A stretch of DNA of 64,000 nt, from assembly GCF_014203735.1 (NCBI RefSeq), contig NZ_JACHJQ010000002.1, positions 124,001 to 188,000 on the forward strand, read 5' to 3'. The notes beneath the pieces are model-generated. The model was given only the letters and a program-made list of their open reading frames with translations. It had not been told where the DNA came from and did not search any database. This document shows, piece after piece, positions 17,708 through 26,211 of the stretch. This stretch comes from Actinophytocola algeriensis. Its GTDB lineage: Bacteria; Actinomycetota; Actinomycetes; Mycobacteriales; Pseudonocardiaceae. Position numbers and translations under genes: made by a program. The number at the start of each line of letters is the position of its first letter. Positions within the stretch are counted from its first letter, which is position 1.

Positions 17708-18699
17708 GCGAACCATCGATGTCGGCGACCGCACTGTCGGTCGAAGGCCTGCGGGTCGACCTCCACACGCCCGGCGGCGTCCTGCGCGCCGTGGACGACG
17801 TCTCCTTCGCCGTCCGCAAGGGACGGACGCTGGCGCTGCTCGGCGAGTCCGGCTGCGGCAAGTCACTGACCGCGCAGTCGATCGTCGGCCTCCTCGATCC
17901 GATCGCCGAGGTGACGGGCGGCGCCGTGCACATCGGCGGCACCGACGTCCTCACCCTCGACCACGCAGGCCGCCGCGAGCTCGCCGGGCCGGTCCTGTCG
18001 ATCGTGTTCCAGGACGCCCTCACCGCGCTCAACCCCGTGCAGCCGGTCGGCAGGCAGCTCGCCGAACCGTTCCGCATCCACAAGGGACTGTCCCGTCGCG
18101 CCGCGAAGGCCGAGGCCGTCGAACTGATGGCACGCGTCGGCATCCCCGAACCCAAGGCCCGCTACCGCGCCTACCCGCACCAGTTCTCCGGCGGCATGCG
18201 GCAGCGGCTCCTGATCGCCATGGCCGTCGCGCTCGGCCCGGACGTCCTGCTGGCAGACGAGCCGACCACCGCGCTCGACGTCACCGTGCAGGCACAGATC
18301 ATGCGGCTGCTCTCCGACCTCCAGTCCGAACGCGACATGGCGGTCGTCCTGATCACCCACGACCTCGCGCTGGTCGCGGAGCAGGCGGACGACGTCGCCG
18401 TCATGTATGCGGGCAACGTCGTGGAGACCGGGCCGGTGCGCGAGGTGTTCGACCACCCGCGCCACCCGTACACCAAGGGGCTGCTGGACTCTGTCCCCGA
18501 GCACGCCGTGAAGGGCGCCGCGCTGCCTGCCGTGCCGGGCAGCCCACCCGAGCTGTCGGCCATCCCGTCGGGCTGTGTGTTCCAGGCCCGCTGTCCGCTG
18601 GCGACCGCCCGCTGCGCCGACGAGCGGCCCCGGCTCGAACCGTCCGGCGACGGCCGCGCCACCGCCTGCCACTTCACCGAGGAGCTGAGCCGTGCTTGA
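17704..18699 (+). CDS. ABC transporter ATP-binding protein, DppD type
   Basis: The protein has 331 residues. It carries Walker A GESGCGKS, the signature FSGGMRQRL, Walker B VLLADEPTTALD and the switch His in VLITHDLALV. The C-terminal oligopeptide-type extension has a Cys-containing segment (SGCVFQARCPLATARCADERP), which in this family can bind an iron-sulphur cluster. GTG 17704 overlaps the permease stop (GTGA), which excludes much longer upstream readings. The gene overlaps the next ATPase gene by 8 bp. Confidence 0.92.
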   Translation: MSEPSMSATALSVEGLRVDLHTPGGVLRAVDDVSFAVRKGRTLALLGESGCGKSLTAQSIVGLLDPIAEVTGGAVHIGGTDVLTLDHAGRRELAGPVLSIVFQDALTALNPVQPVGRQLAEPFRIHKGLSRRAAKAEAVELMARVGIPEPKARYRAYPHQFSGGMRQRLLIAMAVALGPDVLLADEPTTALDVTVQAQIMRLLSDLQSERDMAVVLITHDLALVAEQADDVAVMYAGNVVETGPVREVFDHPRHPYTKGLLDSVPEHAVKGAALPAVPGSPPELSAIPSGCVFQARCPLATARCADERPRLEPSGDGRATACHFTEELSRA

Positions 18700-19651
18700 G
18701 GTCAACGTCACCGCCCCGCCGGTGCTCGAGGCGACCGGGCTGCGCAAGACGTTCCGGGTCGGTCGCAAGCACCTGACCGCACTCGACGGGGTCGACCTCC
18801 GCATCGGCCGCGGCGAGACCGTCGGCCTCGTCGGCGAGTCGGGCTGCGGCAAGTCCACCCTCGCACGGGTGCTGCTCATGCTGGCGCGTCCGGACGACGG
18901 CACGGTCCGCTTCGGTGACGTGAACCCGTTCGCCTTGCGGGGCAAGGAGTTGCTCGCGTGGCGGCGGCGTGTGCAGATGGTGTTCCAGGACCCGTACGCG
19001 TCGCTCAACGAACGCATGACGGCGGCGGACATCATCGGCGAACCGTGGCGCACCCACCGCGACGCGGCTCCGGCCGACCGGCGCGCCCGTGTCCGCGAGC
19101 TGCTCGAACTCGTCGGCCTGCGGGCGGGCGACGCCGACCGCTATCCGGGTGAGTTCTCCGGCGGGCAGCGGCAGCGCATCGGCATCGCGAGGGCGCTGGC
19201 GCTGAACCCGGACCTGATCGTGTGCGACGAGCCGGTGTCCGCGCTGGACCTGTCGGTGCAGGCGCAGGTGCTGAACCTGCTGGCCGAACTGCAGCGCGAG
19301 CTGGGGGTGTCGTACCTCTTCATCTCGCACGACCTGTCGGTGGTCCGGCACGTCGCGGACCGGGTTTCCGTGATGTACCTGGGCAAGGTCGTGGAGGAGG
19401 GCCCGACGGAGGAGGTCTTCGACCGCCCGGTGCACCCGTACACCGCGGCCCTGATGTCGGCCGCGCCCACCCTCACCCCGGACCGGGGCGACCCGATCCT
19501 GCTGCGCGGCGAGATCCCGTCCCCGCTGGACCCGCCGTCCGGCTGCCGGTTCCGCACCCGCTGCTGGAAGGCGACCGACGAGTGCGCCACGCCACCCCCG
19601 GTGGTGGCACGCGACAGCCGCCACACCGGGCTGTGCCACCATCCGCTGTGA
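18692..19651 (+). CDS. ABC transporter ATP-binding protein, DppF type
   Basis: This 319-residue protein has Walker A GESGCGKST, FSGGQRQRIGIARALAL, Walker B LIVCDEPVSALD and FISHDLSVVRHVADRV. The C-terminal Cys cluster SGCRFRTRCWKATDECATP is present. It is the second ATPase of the transporter and pairs with the DppD-type subunit. The GTG start at 18692 lies inside the end of the preceding gene. The stop overlaps the GTG of the TauE-type gene. Confidence 0.92.
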   Translation: MLEVNVTAPPVLEATGLRKTFRVGRKHLTALDGVDLRIGRGETVGLVGESGCGKSTLARVLLMLARPDDGTVRFGDVNPFALRGKELLAWRRRVQMVFQDPYASLNERMTAADIIGEPWRTHRDAAPADRRARVRELLELVGLRAGDADRYPGEFSGGQRQRIGIARALALNPDLIVCDEPVSALDLSVQAQVLNLLAELQRELGVSYLFISHDLSVVRHVADRVSVMYLGKVVEEGPTEEVFDRPVHPYTAALMSAAPTLTPDRGDPILLRGEIPSPLDPPSGCRFRTRCWKATDECATPPPVVARDSRHTGLCHHPL

Positions 19652-20373
19652 GCGTGTGGGGGTTCGTTCTTCTTTGCGTGGTCGTGCTCATCGGTGCGCT
19701 GCTACAGGTGGCGATCGGGTTCGGGCTCGGGCTGATCGCCGCCCCGGTACTGGCGATCGTGGAACCGTCGCTCGTGCCGGTCGTGAACCTGGTGCTGGCG
19801 GTGGGAATCACGTCCGCGGTGCTGGTACAGGACGGCGCACACCTCGACCTGCGTGGCACCGGCTGGGCACTCGTCGGCCGGGTGCCGGGCACACTGGCCG
19901 GTGCGGCGCTGGTGGTGTTCCTGCCAGCGGAACCGTTGGCGTACCTGGTGGTCGCGATGGTGGTCTTCGGTGTGGTCGCGACCGTGTGGGGCTTCCGCCC
20001 CCGCCCCACCCGCAAAGCAGTCGTCGTAGCGGGCGCCATGTCGGGGATGATGGGCACCGCCACGTCGATCGGCGGCCCGCCGATGGCGATGGTGTGGGCC
20101 CAGTTCGCCGGACCGAGACTGCGCAGCACGATGGGCGCGTTCTTCCTGGTCGGCTCGGCCCTGAGCCTGGCCGCGCTGACGATCTCCGGGTCGGTCGACC
20201 TGCACAACCTCCGGTACGCACTGTTCCTGGCCCCGGCGGCGGCCGTCGGCGTACTACTCGCCCGCCCGATCGGCAAACGACTGGACGTACGCCGAACCCG
20301 GCTGGCCGCCATGGCCCTGGCACTGGCGGGCGCCACAATCCTGCTGGTGCAGCAGCTGCTTCCGGGAAGTTGA
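19648..20373 (+). CDS. TauE/SafE-family membrane transporter
   Basis: The protein has 241 residues with about eight membrane helices (IGALLQVAIGFGLGLIAAPVLAIVEPSLVPVVNL; later GAMSGMMGTATSIGGPPMAMVWA). The duplicated Gly/Pro motifs are typical of TauE/SafE, a family of anion permeases or exporters for sulfonates, sulfite and organic acids. It is the last gene of the ABC operon, with a GTGA overlap. That context suggests it handles the same compound or a by-product of it. The direction of transport is unknown. Confidence 0.85.
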   Translation: MSVWGFVLLCVVVLIGALLQVAIGFGLGLIAAPVLAIVEPSLVPVVNLVLAVGITSAVLVQDGAHLDLRGTGWALVGRVPGTLAGAALVVFLPAEPLAYLVVAMVVFGVVATVWGFRPRPTRKAVVVAGAMSGMMGTATSIGGPPMAMVWAQFAGPRLRSTMGAFFLVGSALSLAALTISGSVDLHNLRYALFLAPAAAVGVLLARPIGKRLDVRRTRLAAMALALAGATILLVQQLLPGS

Positions 20374-20386
20374 GTGCCAGGCCGCG

Positions 20387-20399
20387 GGGGCGTGGCCCC
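20387..20399. terminator. Small GC hairpin between convergent genes
   Basis: GGGGC-GTG-GCCCC sits 14 bp after the TauE-type stop and about 50 bp before the convergent gene end. There is no U-tract. It is a weak candidate only. Confidence 0.25.
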
Positions 20400-20446
20400 A
20401 CCCCACACCCAAGGCTGCCTGCCAAAGAACCGAAGATGCCAAAGCA

Positions 20447-21340
20447 CTAGCGCTTCTTGCCACGGCGAGACTTCGGCGAGTCAGCGGCAAGCTCCTGCGC
20501 CCGCCGGGACAGCGCGTCCACCTTGGGCCGCAGCTCCGGCTCCACCTCACCGTCAGTGAGATCCGCGGCCAGTTCGGCGTAGTCCGCAGCCAACTGCTGG
20601 TAACTCCGGCGGAATGTCGTGCTCCCGCGCGGATACCGGCGGTCGAGGTCGATGATCTGCTTGGCCAGCACGGCCGCCTGCGCGTTCAGGGAACTCCGGG
20701 CGTCGGACGCGGTGTCCCGTTCCGCGCGGTGCCCGGCCGCGAGTCGGCCCGCCCGGCGGCCGACCACCCACATCGTCACCGCGCCGCCGATGACAGCCGC
20801 GAGGGCCGCCACCGCGACCAGGTACCTCGGCAGCGACGGGCTGATCGTGCGTGCCCCGTCCGGCACGATGCCGGCCTTCACCAGGCTGTCGTAGTTGACC
20901 GCGATCACCTTCAGCGCCTCGAGGGGCCGGTCGGTGAACTGGTCCGCTCCCGCGGCGATGCGGGTCTCCGCGACGAACGCCTTGCCGAAGTTCTCGTCGT
21001 CGTCACCTGGGAAGTGCGCGCACCCGTAGTGCTCGAACTCCCCGTCTCCCGGGCTGATCAGCAGCACGAGGGTGCCGTCCGCGGCGCCGCTGGTGTCGTC
21101 GCAGCCCTCCGACAGGTCCGCGCCGCGCTCGAGGAACACGACGACTAGTCTGCGGTTGCCGATGATCTTCTCGGCCGCCGCCGTGTCGATGTCGAGGCCG
21201 GGCGCGACGTACACCGACGACGACCGCACCTCCTTCGCGATCGGACCGTCGAAGATCCCCGCCGTCCACGACGCCCAGCCCGCGAGCACGAGCAACGCGA
21301 CCAGGGCCAGACCGAACGGGGTGCCGAGGAGCTTCTTCAT
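20447..21340 (-). CDS. Two-helix membrane protein of unknown function (third gene of operon)
   Basis: This 297-residue protein has an N-terminal membrane segment (residues 7-26), then an extracytoplasmic domain of about 135 residues (VYVAPGLDIDTAAAEKIIGNRRLVVVFL onward, with a Cys pair at GCDDTSG and YGCAHF). A second membrane segment (about 167-187) and a basic, coiled, cytoplasmic tail ending SRRGKKR follow. The outer domain resembles TPM-like folds in pattern, which is a guess. Its ATG overlaps the upstream gene's stop (ATGA). Confidence 0.7.
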   Translation of the reverse strand: MKKLLGTPFGLALVALLVLAGWASWTAGIFDGPIAKEVRSSSVYVAPGLDIDTAAAEKIIGNRRLVVVFLERGADLSEGCDDTSGAADGTLVLLISPGDGEFEHYGCAHFPGDDDENFGKAFVAETRIAAGADQFTDRPLEALKVIAVNYDSLVKAGIVPDGARTISPSLPRYLVAVAALAAVIGGAVTMWVVGRRAGRLAAGHRAERDTASDARSSLNAQAAVLAKQIIDLDRRYPRGSTTFRRSYQQLAADYAELAADLTDGEVEPELRPKVDALSRRAQELAADSPKSRRGKKR

Positions 21341-22674
21341 GCGATACCGCCCGCGAGGTAGTTGGCCGGGCGGTAGTCGGCGCGGCCGAGTTCCCGTGCC
21401 GCGGTGTCCAGTTCGGACTCCGCCTCGTCGAGCAGGCGCCGGACGAGGCGTTGCGACAGATCCTCGGCCAGTGCGCGGCGTACGGCCTCCAGTTTCGAGA
21501 GCGCCCGGACGAGCGCCGGGTCGCGGGACAGCCCCGACATCTCGATGGCGAGTGTGGTGAGACCGGCGAGCCGCGCGGGTGCGCGGCGCGGCGGGCCGCC
21601 GCCAGGACCGAGCACCGACCGCACCGACAGGCCAAGGAACACGAGCACGCACAGCGCGAACAGCCACGGCAGCACCGGGAGCGCCACCCGCAGCGGGTCG
21701 AACGGCTGGTACGGCAGAGGCCGGTCGAACAGCCCGGCGTACCGGACGTCGGTGACCTGGTCGAGGTACACGCCGAGCACGTTGGCCTGCGGGTAGGCGT
21801 AACCGGCGATCCGGTCACCGAACCGGCTGTACACACCGGCGGCGACGACGTCGGAGAACGACTCCGCGTCGGGTCCGTGGTACTCCGCCCAGTTGCCGTA
21901 CATGACGACGATCGGCGTGTCCGGGAACTCCTCGGCGAGCGCGGCACCGTACTCCGGCACCGGCAGGCCGAACGGCTGCTGCGGGAACACCGCGAACAGC
22001 GGCTCCTGGTCGGGGAACGCGGTGGCGGCCCGGTCCGGCATGGACTCGAGGGTGGCGCCGTCCGCGACGTGCAGGCGGTCGGCGCGCAGGTCGGCGACCA
22101 CGGGGGCCAGCTCGGCGGCGGTCGGCGCGCGCCAGCGGAACAGGTCGATGTCCGGCGGGGAGTCCTCGTCCTTCTCGCTGGCGACGAGGGTGAGCAGGAG
22201 GCTGGTGACGTCACCGGTGGCGAACTGTGCGCGCCAGCCCGCGACGTCGTCGGCACTGACGCCGTACATCGTGCCGGTGATCTCGGTGCCGACGACCAGG
22301 ATCGTGGCGTTCTCGACCTCGCGGAGCTGGTCCTGCTGCTTCTCGGTGAGCCCCGGCGGGGTGACGAGGACGCGGATGTCGGCGTCCCCGATGGCCTCGG
22401 TGACCAGTTGCTCGTCCCAGTCGGCGATCGAGCCGGGCAGCCGCACCACCGGGTCCTCGTCGAGCATGGCGGTCATCTCGGCGACCGACGGCAGGTCGGT
22501 GTCGGTCAGCTCCCCCGCCGACCCCTCGGTGACGCTGTCCTCTCCGGACGGTGACTGGGCGTAGCTGACGTCGACGGTCTGCCGCTGCGCCAACAAGAAC
22601 ACGACGAGCAGCACCACGGCGGTGGCGAGGAACGCCCACCGCAACCGGTGCAGCTGTGCGACCACGCGTGTCAT
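21337..22674 (-). CDS. Large extracytoplasmic-domain membrane protein, unknown function
   Basis: The protein has 445 residues. A membrane helix near residues 12-30 is followed by a soluble outer domain of about 290 residues. That domain is acidic and contains two repeated-looking parts (VRVLVTPPGLTEKQQDQL; LHVADGATLESM). A second helix is at PVLPWLFALCVLVFLGL, followed by a cytoplasmic helical tail (LSKLEAVRRALAEDL). The ATG is fixed by its ATGA overlap with the 98-residue protein upstream. No family was recognised. The topology matches that of its downstream neighbour, so the two may form one complex. Confidence 0.68.
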   Translation of the reverse strand: MTRVVAQLHRLRWAFLATAVVLLVVFLLAQRQTVDVSYAQSPSGEDSVTEGSAGELTDTDLPSVAEMTAMLDEDPVVRLPGSIADWDEQLVTEAIGDADIRVLVTPPGLTEKQQDQLREVENATILVVGTEITGTMYGVSADDVAGWRAQFATGDVTSLLLTLVASEKDEDSPPDIDLFRWRAPTAAELAPVVADLRADRLHVADGATLESMPDRAATAFPDQEPLFAVFPQQPFGLPVPEYGAALAEEFPDTPIVVMYGNWAEYHGPDAESFSDVVAAGVYSRFGDRIAGYAYPQANVLGVYLDQVTDVRYAGLFDRPLPYQPFDPLRVALPVLPWLFALCVLVFLGLSVRSVLGPGGGPPRRAPARLAGLTTLAIEMSGLSRDPALVRALSKLEAVRRALAEDLSQRLVRRLLDEAESELDTAARELGRADYRPANYLAGGIA

Positions 22675-22967
22675 CGGGCCTCCCGCCACAACCGGTCGGC
22701 CCGTTCTGCGCAGTCCGCCGCCTCCTCGGCCGCGGCCACCCCGCCACCGTTCGCGACGAGGAGTTCCGCACGAGCGAACAGGTCCCCGGCCTCGGGCACG
22801 TCGTCGGGCACCGCGTCACGGCTGATGGCCGCGCTCGCGATGGCGGCCCGCGCGGCGGACCACGCGGTGCGCTGCCGCAGTGCCCGCGCTCGCGCCCTTG
22901 GCAGGTACGCGGCGGCGAACCCGGCCACCACCAGCAGCACGATGCCGACCACCCACACCCAGATCAC
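22671..22967 (-). CDS. Small membrane-anchored protein (DUF6403-like), first gene of operon
   Basis: This 98-residue protein has one N-terminal membrane helix (WVWVVGIVLLVVAGFAAAYL). A basic stop-transfer (PRARARALRQR) and a helical cytoplasmic region with AWSAARAAIASAAISRD and a final ERADRLWREAR follow. The pattern recalls DUF6403, but this could not be checked. It leads a three-gene operon (22967 to 20447) in which every junction is an ATGA overlap, which points to fixed stoichiometry. Confidence 0.65.
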   Translation of the reverse strand: MIWVWVVGIVLLVVAGFAAAYLPRARARALRQRTAWSAARAAIASAAISRDAVPDDVPEAGDLFARAELLVANGGGVAAAEEAADCAERADRLWREAR

Positions 22968-23049
22968 ACCCGCGATTGTGCCTGACGGTGATCAGGGGTC
23001 GGCGACCCGCCTCGCGAGTCCGATCCGGTCTGGACGGTCGCGGTGAACG

Positions 23050-24015
23050 TCAACGCCCGGCGCGGACCACGTTCACGAGCGGTTGCCCGCGCCACAGGCG
23101 CGTCACGTTCGCCGTGATGTCCCCGGCCCGGCCGCGGAACGTCTCGTCGGTGTGGCCCGAGTTGTGCGGGGTCATCACCACGTTGTCGAGCACCTCGAAC
23201 GGCCGCGTGTAGCCCTTGACGCCCGGCCCGTCCTTGGGGTGGCCCCACCACACGTCCAGCGCGGCGCCGCCGATCCGTCCCGCGGCGAGCGCGTCGAACA
23301 GGGCGTCCTCGTCGACGAGGGGGCCGCGGGCCACGTTCACCAGCACGGCGTCGCGGCCCATCAGCGCGAGGCGGCGGGCGTCGATCATGCCGCGGGTCTC
23401 GTCGGTCAGCGGCACGGTCAGCACCACGATGTCCGATGTGGACAGCAGTTCGTCCAGTCCGGACAGGCCGGCGACGCGGTCGAGGGGAAGCCCGTCCGGT
23501 GCCACGGGGTTGCGGCGGACGGCCTGCGCGCGCATGCCGAGGGCGGTCAGCCCGCGCACGACCTCCTGGCCGATCTCTCCCAGCCCGACCACGCCGACGG
23601 TGCGGCCGGCGAGGGTGGTGCCCATCCGCACGTCCGGGTCGACGGCGACCGACACCCACGCGCCCTGGCGCAGCATCCGGTCGGTCAGCAGCACCCGCCG
23701 CGACAGCATCAGCGACACCATCACGACGTGCTCGGCGATCGACCGCCCGTGGTGGAAGGTGTTGCACACGGTCACGCCGGGGGCGAGCGCGTCCAGCGCA
23801 ACGCGGTCGACCCCCGCGCCCGGCACGTGCAGCAGGCGCAGGCTCTTCGCCGCCGACGCCATCTCGGCGGTGACCCGCGAGGCGACGAGCACGTCGACGT
23901 CCGGCAGCCGCGCGACCACCTCGTCATCCGGGCGGCGGACCAGCACCTCCCAGTCCGGTTCGCCGAGGTAGCCCGCGATGAGCGGGTCGGTGACCAGGAC
24001 GTGCCCCGCGTTCAC
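23050..24015 (-). CDS. 2-hydroxyacid dehydrogenase-family protein with altered catalytic Glu position
   Basis: The protein has 321 residues. The NAD-binding motif GVVGLGEIGQEVV and catalytic Arg (VNVARGP) are present, and MTPHNSGHT supplies the catalytic His. The usual DVFxxEP segment reads DVWWGHPKDGPG, so the triad Glu appears replaced by His or shifted. Its GTG overlaps the stop of an enolase-superfamily gene (GTGA), the same enolase plus dehydrogenase pairing seen at 8375-10623. It probably acts on a product of that dehydratase; the substrate is not known. Confidence 0.8.
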   Translation of the reverse strand: MNAGHVLVTDPLIAGYLGEPDWEVLVRRPDDEVVARLPDVDVLVASRVTAEMASAAKSLRLLHVPGAGVDRVALDALAPGVTVCNTFHHGRSIAEHVVMVSLMLSRRVLLTDRMLRQGAWVSVAVDPDVRMGTTLAGRTVGVVGLGEIGQEVVRGLTALGMRAQAVRRNPVAPDGLPLDRVAGLSGLDELLSTSDIVVLTVPLTDETRGMIDARRLALMGRDAVLVNVARGPLVDEDALFDALAAGRIGGAALDVWWGHPKDGPGVKGYTRPFEVLDNVVMTPHNSGHTDETFRGRAGDITANVTRLWRGQPLVNVVRAGR

Positions 24016-25286
24016 CACCGCGGCGCCGTCGGGTCGAAGTCGGGGTGGGTGCGGCGGTAGTAACCGGTGTCGTCGCGTTCGGTGATGCCGCACGCGAGGA
24101 ACTGCTCGTGAAGCCGCGCGAGCGCGTCGCGGTCGAGTTCGACGCCCAGTCCCGGTCCGGTCGGCACGGGCACGGCGCCGCCCTCGAACCGCAGCGCGCC
24201 GGGGACGATCACGTCGTCCGCCGCGGCCTTCCACGGCCAGTGCGTGTCGCACGCGTAGGTGAGGTTCGGGGTCGCCGCCGCGAGATGGGTCATGGCGGCG
24301 AGGCTGATGCCCAGGTGCGAGTTGGAGTGCATCGACAGCGACAGGCCGAACGTGTCGCACGTGTTCGCGAGCGACTGCGACCGGCGCAGGCCGCCCCAGA
24401 AGTGGTGGTCGGAGAGGATCACCTGCACGGCGTCCTCCTCCACCGCGGGCCGCAGGTGCTCGAACGCGACCACGGCCATGTTGGTGGCGAGCGGCATCGG
24501 CGACTCGCGGGCGACGCGGGCCATGCCCGCGATGCCGGTGGTCGGGTCCTCCAGGTACTCGAGGACGCCGTCGAGCTCCTCGGCGACCGTGATCGACGTG
24601 GCCACACTCCACGCGCCGTTCGGGTCGAGCCGCAGCGGGTGGTCCGGGAACTCCTTGGCCAGCGCCTGGACCGCGGCGATCTCCTCATCGGGCGGGAACA
24701 CGCCGCCCTTGAGCTTGATCGCGGTGAACCCGTACTCGTCGACCATCCGCCGGGCCTGGGTGACGAGCCCGTCGGGGTCGAGCGCCGCGCCGTGTTCGTC
24801 CGGCTCGGCACCGGGGTGGCCTGCCCACTTGTAGAAGAGGTAGGCGCTGTAGTCGACGCGGTCGCGGACCGCACCACCGAGCAGGTCGCTGACGGGCCGT
24901 CCGATCGCCTTGCCCTGGATGTCGAGGCAGGCCACCTCGAACGGCGAGAGCACGCGGTCGGCGGTGCTGCTGCCGGTGACCATGCCGGACATGCCGTGCC
25001 CACCGGCCCCGCTGTCCTGACCACGGGCGAGGCTGCCGCGGACCCGCCGCGCGATCTCCTGCGTGTGCCAGACGTCGACCCCGGTCAGCTCGGCCGCGGC
25101 GGTCCGCAGCCGGGTGAGGTGCTTGGCGTCGCCGTAGCTCTCGCCGAGCCCGTACAAGCCGGAGTCGGTCACGACCTCGACGATGGCCCGCAGCGCGAAG
25201 GGCTCGTGCACCCCGACCGTGTTGAGCAGGGGCGGATCCCGAAACGCGACCGGCGTGATGCGAACGTCCTGAATCAAGTGCGCCAC
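24012..25286 (-). CDS. Enolase-superfamily acid-sugar dehydratase (glucarate dehydratase-related)
   Basis: This 424-residue protein is clearly a paralogue of the GudD at 9301. It shows FTAIKLKGGVF (catalytic Lys), RLDPNGAW (metal Asp), EYLEDPTTG and SMHSNSHLGISLAAM (catalytic His). The N-terminal capping domain differs (AHLIQDVRITPVAFRDPPLLNTVGVHE), so the substrate may be another aldarate or acid sugar. It is first in an operon with a hydroxyacid dehydrogenase. The promoter region between it and the IclR gene holds GTCTAC inverted repeats. Confidence 0.85.
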   Translation of the reverse strand: MAHLIQDVRITPVAFRDPPLLNTVGVHEPFALRAIVEVVTDSGLYGLGESYGDAKHLTRLRTAAAELTGVDVWHTQEIARRVRGSLARGQDSGAGGHGMSGMVTGSSTADRVLSPFEVACLDIQGKAIGRPVSDLLGGAVRDRVDYSAYLFYKWAGHPGAEPDEHGAALDPDGLVTQARRMVDEYGFTAIKLKGGVFPPDEEIAAVQALAKEFPDHPLRLDPNGAWSVATSITVAEELDGVLEYLEDPTTGIAGMARVARESPMPLATNMAVVAFEHLRPAVEEDAVQVILSDHHFWGGLRRSQSLANTCDTFGLSLSMHSNSHLGISLAAMTHLAAATPNLTYACDTHWPWKAAADDVIVPGALRFEGGAVPVPTGPGLGVELDRDALARLHEQFLACGITERDDTGYYRRTHPDFDPTAPRW

Positions 25287-25293
25287 GCGAGAA

Positions 25294-25327
25294 GTCTACA
25301 TCCGTAGACAGTCGTCACAAGTGTAGA
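25294..25327. promoter_or_regulatory. Candidate IclR operator upstream of the second dehydratase
   Basis: GTCTAC-ATCC-GTAGAC (25294-25309) is a perfect inverted repeat, 7 bp before the dehydratase ATG. TCTACA (25295-25300) also pairs with TGTAGA (25322-25327). The repeats lie between the IclR stop and the dehydratase start, where repression would block the operon. Confidence 0.55.
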
Positions 25328-25332
25328 TGAGA

Positions 25333-26145
25333 TCACCCGAACGGCATCGGGCCCAGCTCGACCGACATGGCCTCCTGCTCGATCTGGTCCCGGGCCCGCT
25401 TGAGCGCGGTGACGATGTCGTTCTCCCGGGCAGGGGTGAGCCGGGCCAGCGGTACGGAACAACTGATGGCGTCACCGGCGGGCTCGGCGTACCGGAGCGG
25501 CACGGCGAAGCACTGGACCCCGGCCGTGTTCTCCTCCCGGTCCACCGAGTGCCCCTCCGAGCGGGCCTTGGCGAGATCCGTGACGAGCACGGCACGATCA
25601 GTGATCGTGTGCGCGGTCAACGGTGCCAGCTCGGCGGGAAGGTGCTCCTCCAGCTCGGGACCGAGCTCGGCGAGCAGCGCCTTGCCCAGCGCGGTCGAGT
25701 ACGCGGGCAGCCGCCGCCCGACCCGGCTGTGCGCGCGCAGGTACTGGCCGGACTCGCGGGTCACCAGGTACACCACGTCCACCCCGGACAGCCTGCCGAG
25801 GTGGAAGGTCTCGTCGAGCTGCTCGCCAAGCCGGTCCAGCGCCGACTTCGCGATCCGCACGTACGGGTCGGTGTCGAGGTAGGTCGTGCCCGCGAGCAGG
25901 GCGCGGATGCCGATCCCGTACAGCGTGCCGGACGCGTCGGTGCGGACCCAGCCGTACTTGGTCAGCGTGCGGAGGACCGCGTAGCAGCTGCTGCGCGGCA
26001 TGCCGAGCGCCTCGCTCAGCTCACGCAGCCGGGCGGGCCGGTTGCGGCGGGCGGCCAGCAGCTCAAGCAGCTCCAGCGTGCGTGCCGCGGACTTGACCTC
26101 CCGCACGCCGCCGGCCCGCTCGCCGGTCTCGTCCGGTGCAGCCAT
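25333..26145 (-). CDS. IclR-family transcriptional regulator
   Basis: The protein has 270 residues. The N-terminal winged HTH (SAARTLELLELLAARRNRPARLRELSEALGMPRSSCYAVLRTL) is followed by the IclR effector domain (LDETFHLGRLSGVDVVYL; LPAYSTALGKALLAEL; SVDREENTAGVQCFAVPL). ATG 26145 is preferred because GGGAGG lies 5 nt upstream. It is directly upstream of, and co-oriented with, the second dehydratase operon, which it probably represses in the absence of an acid-sugar ligand. Confidence 0.9.
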   Translation of the reverse strand: MAAPDETGERAGGVREVKSAARTLELLELLAARRNRPARLRELSEALGMPRSSCYAVLRTLTKYGWVRTDASGTLYGIGIRALLAGTTYLDTDPYVRIAKSALDRLGEQLDETFHLGRLSGVDVVYLVTRESGQYLRAHSRVGRRLPAYSTALGKALLAELGPELEEHLPAELAPLTAHTITDRAVLVTDLAKARSEGHSVDREENTAGVQCFAVPLRYAEPAGDAISCSVPLARLTPARENDIVTALKRARDQIEQEAMSVELGPMPFG

Positions 26146-26211
26146 CGATCCTCCCAGCGGAAACCTCGAAACGTGGAGGTTCACGCTACTTGGTGACTGG
26201 CGGAACCGGAC

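Noticed and set aside
15749-17866. 705-residue minus-strand frame across the ABC permease genes
   Set aside because: It is antisense to two clear permeases and has a biased composition with no motif.
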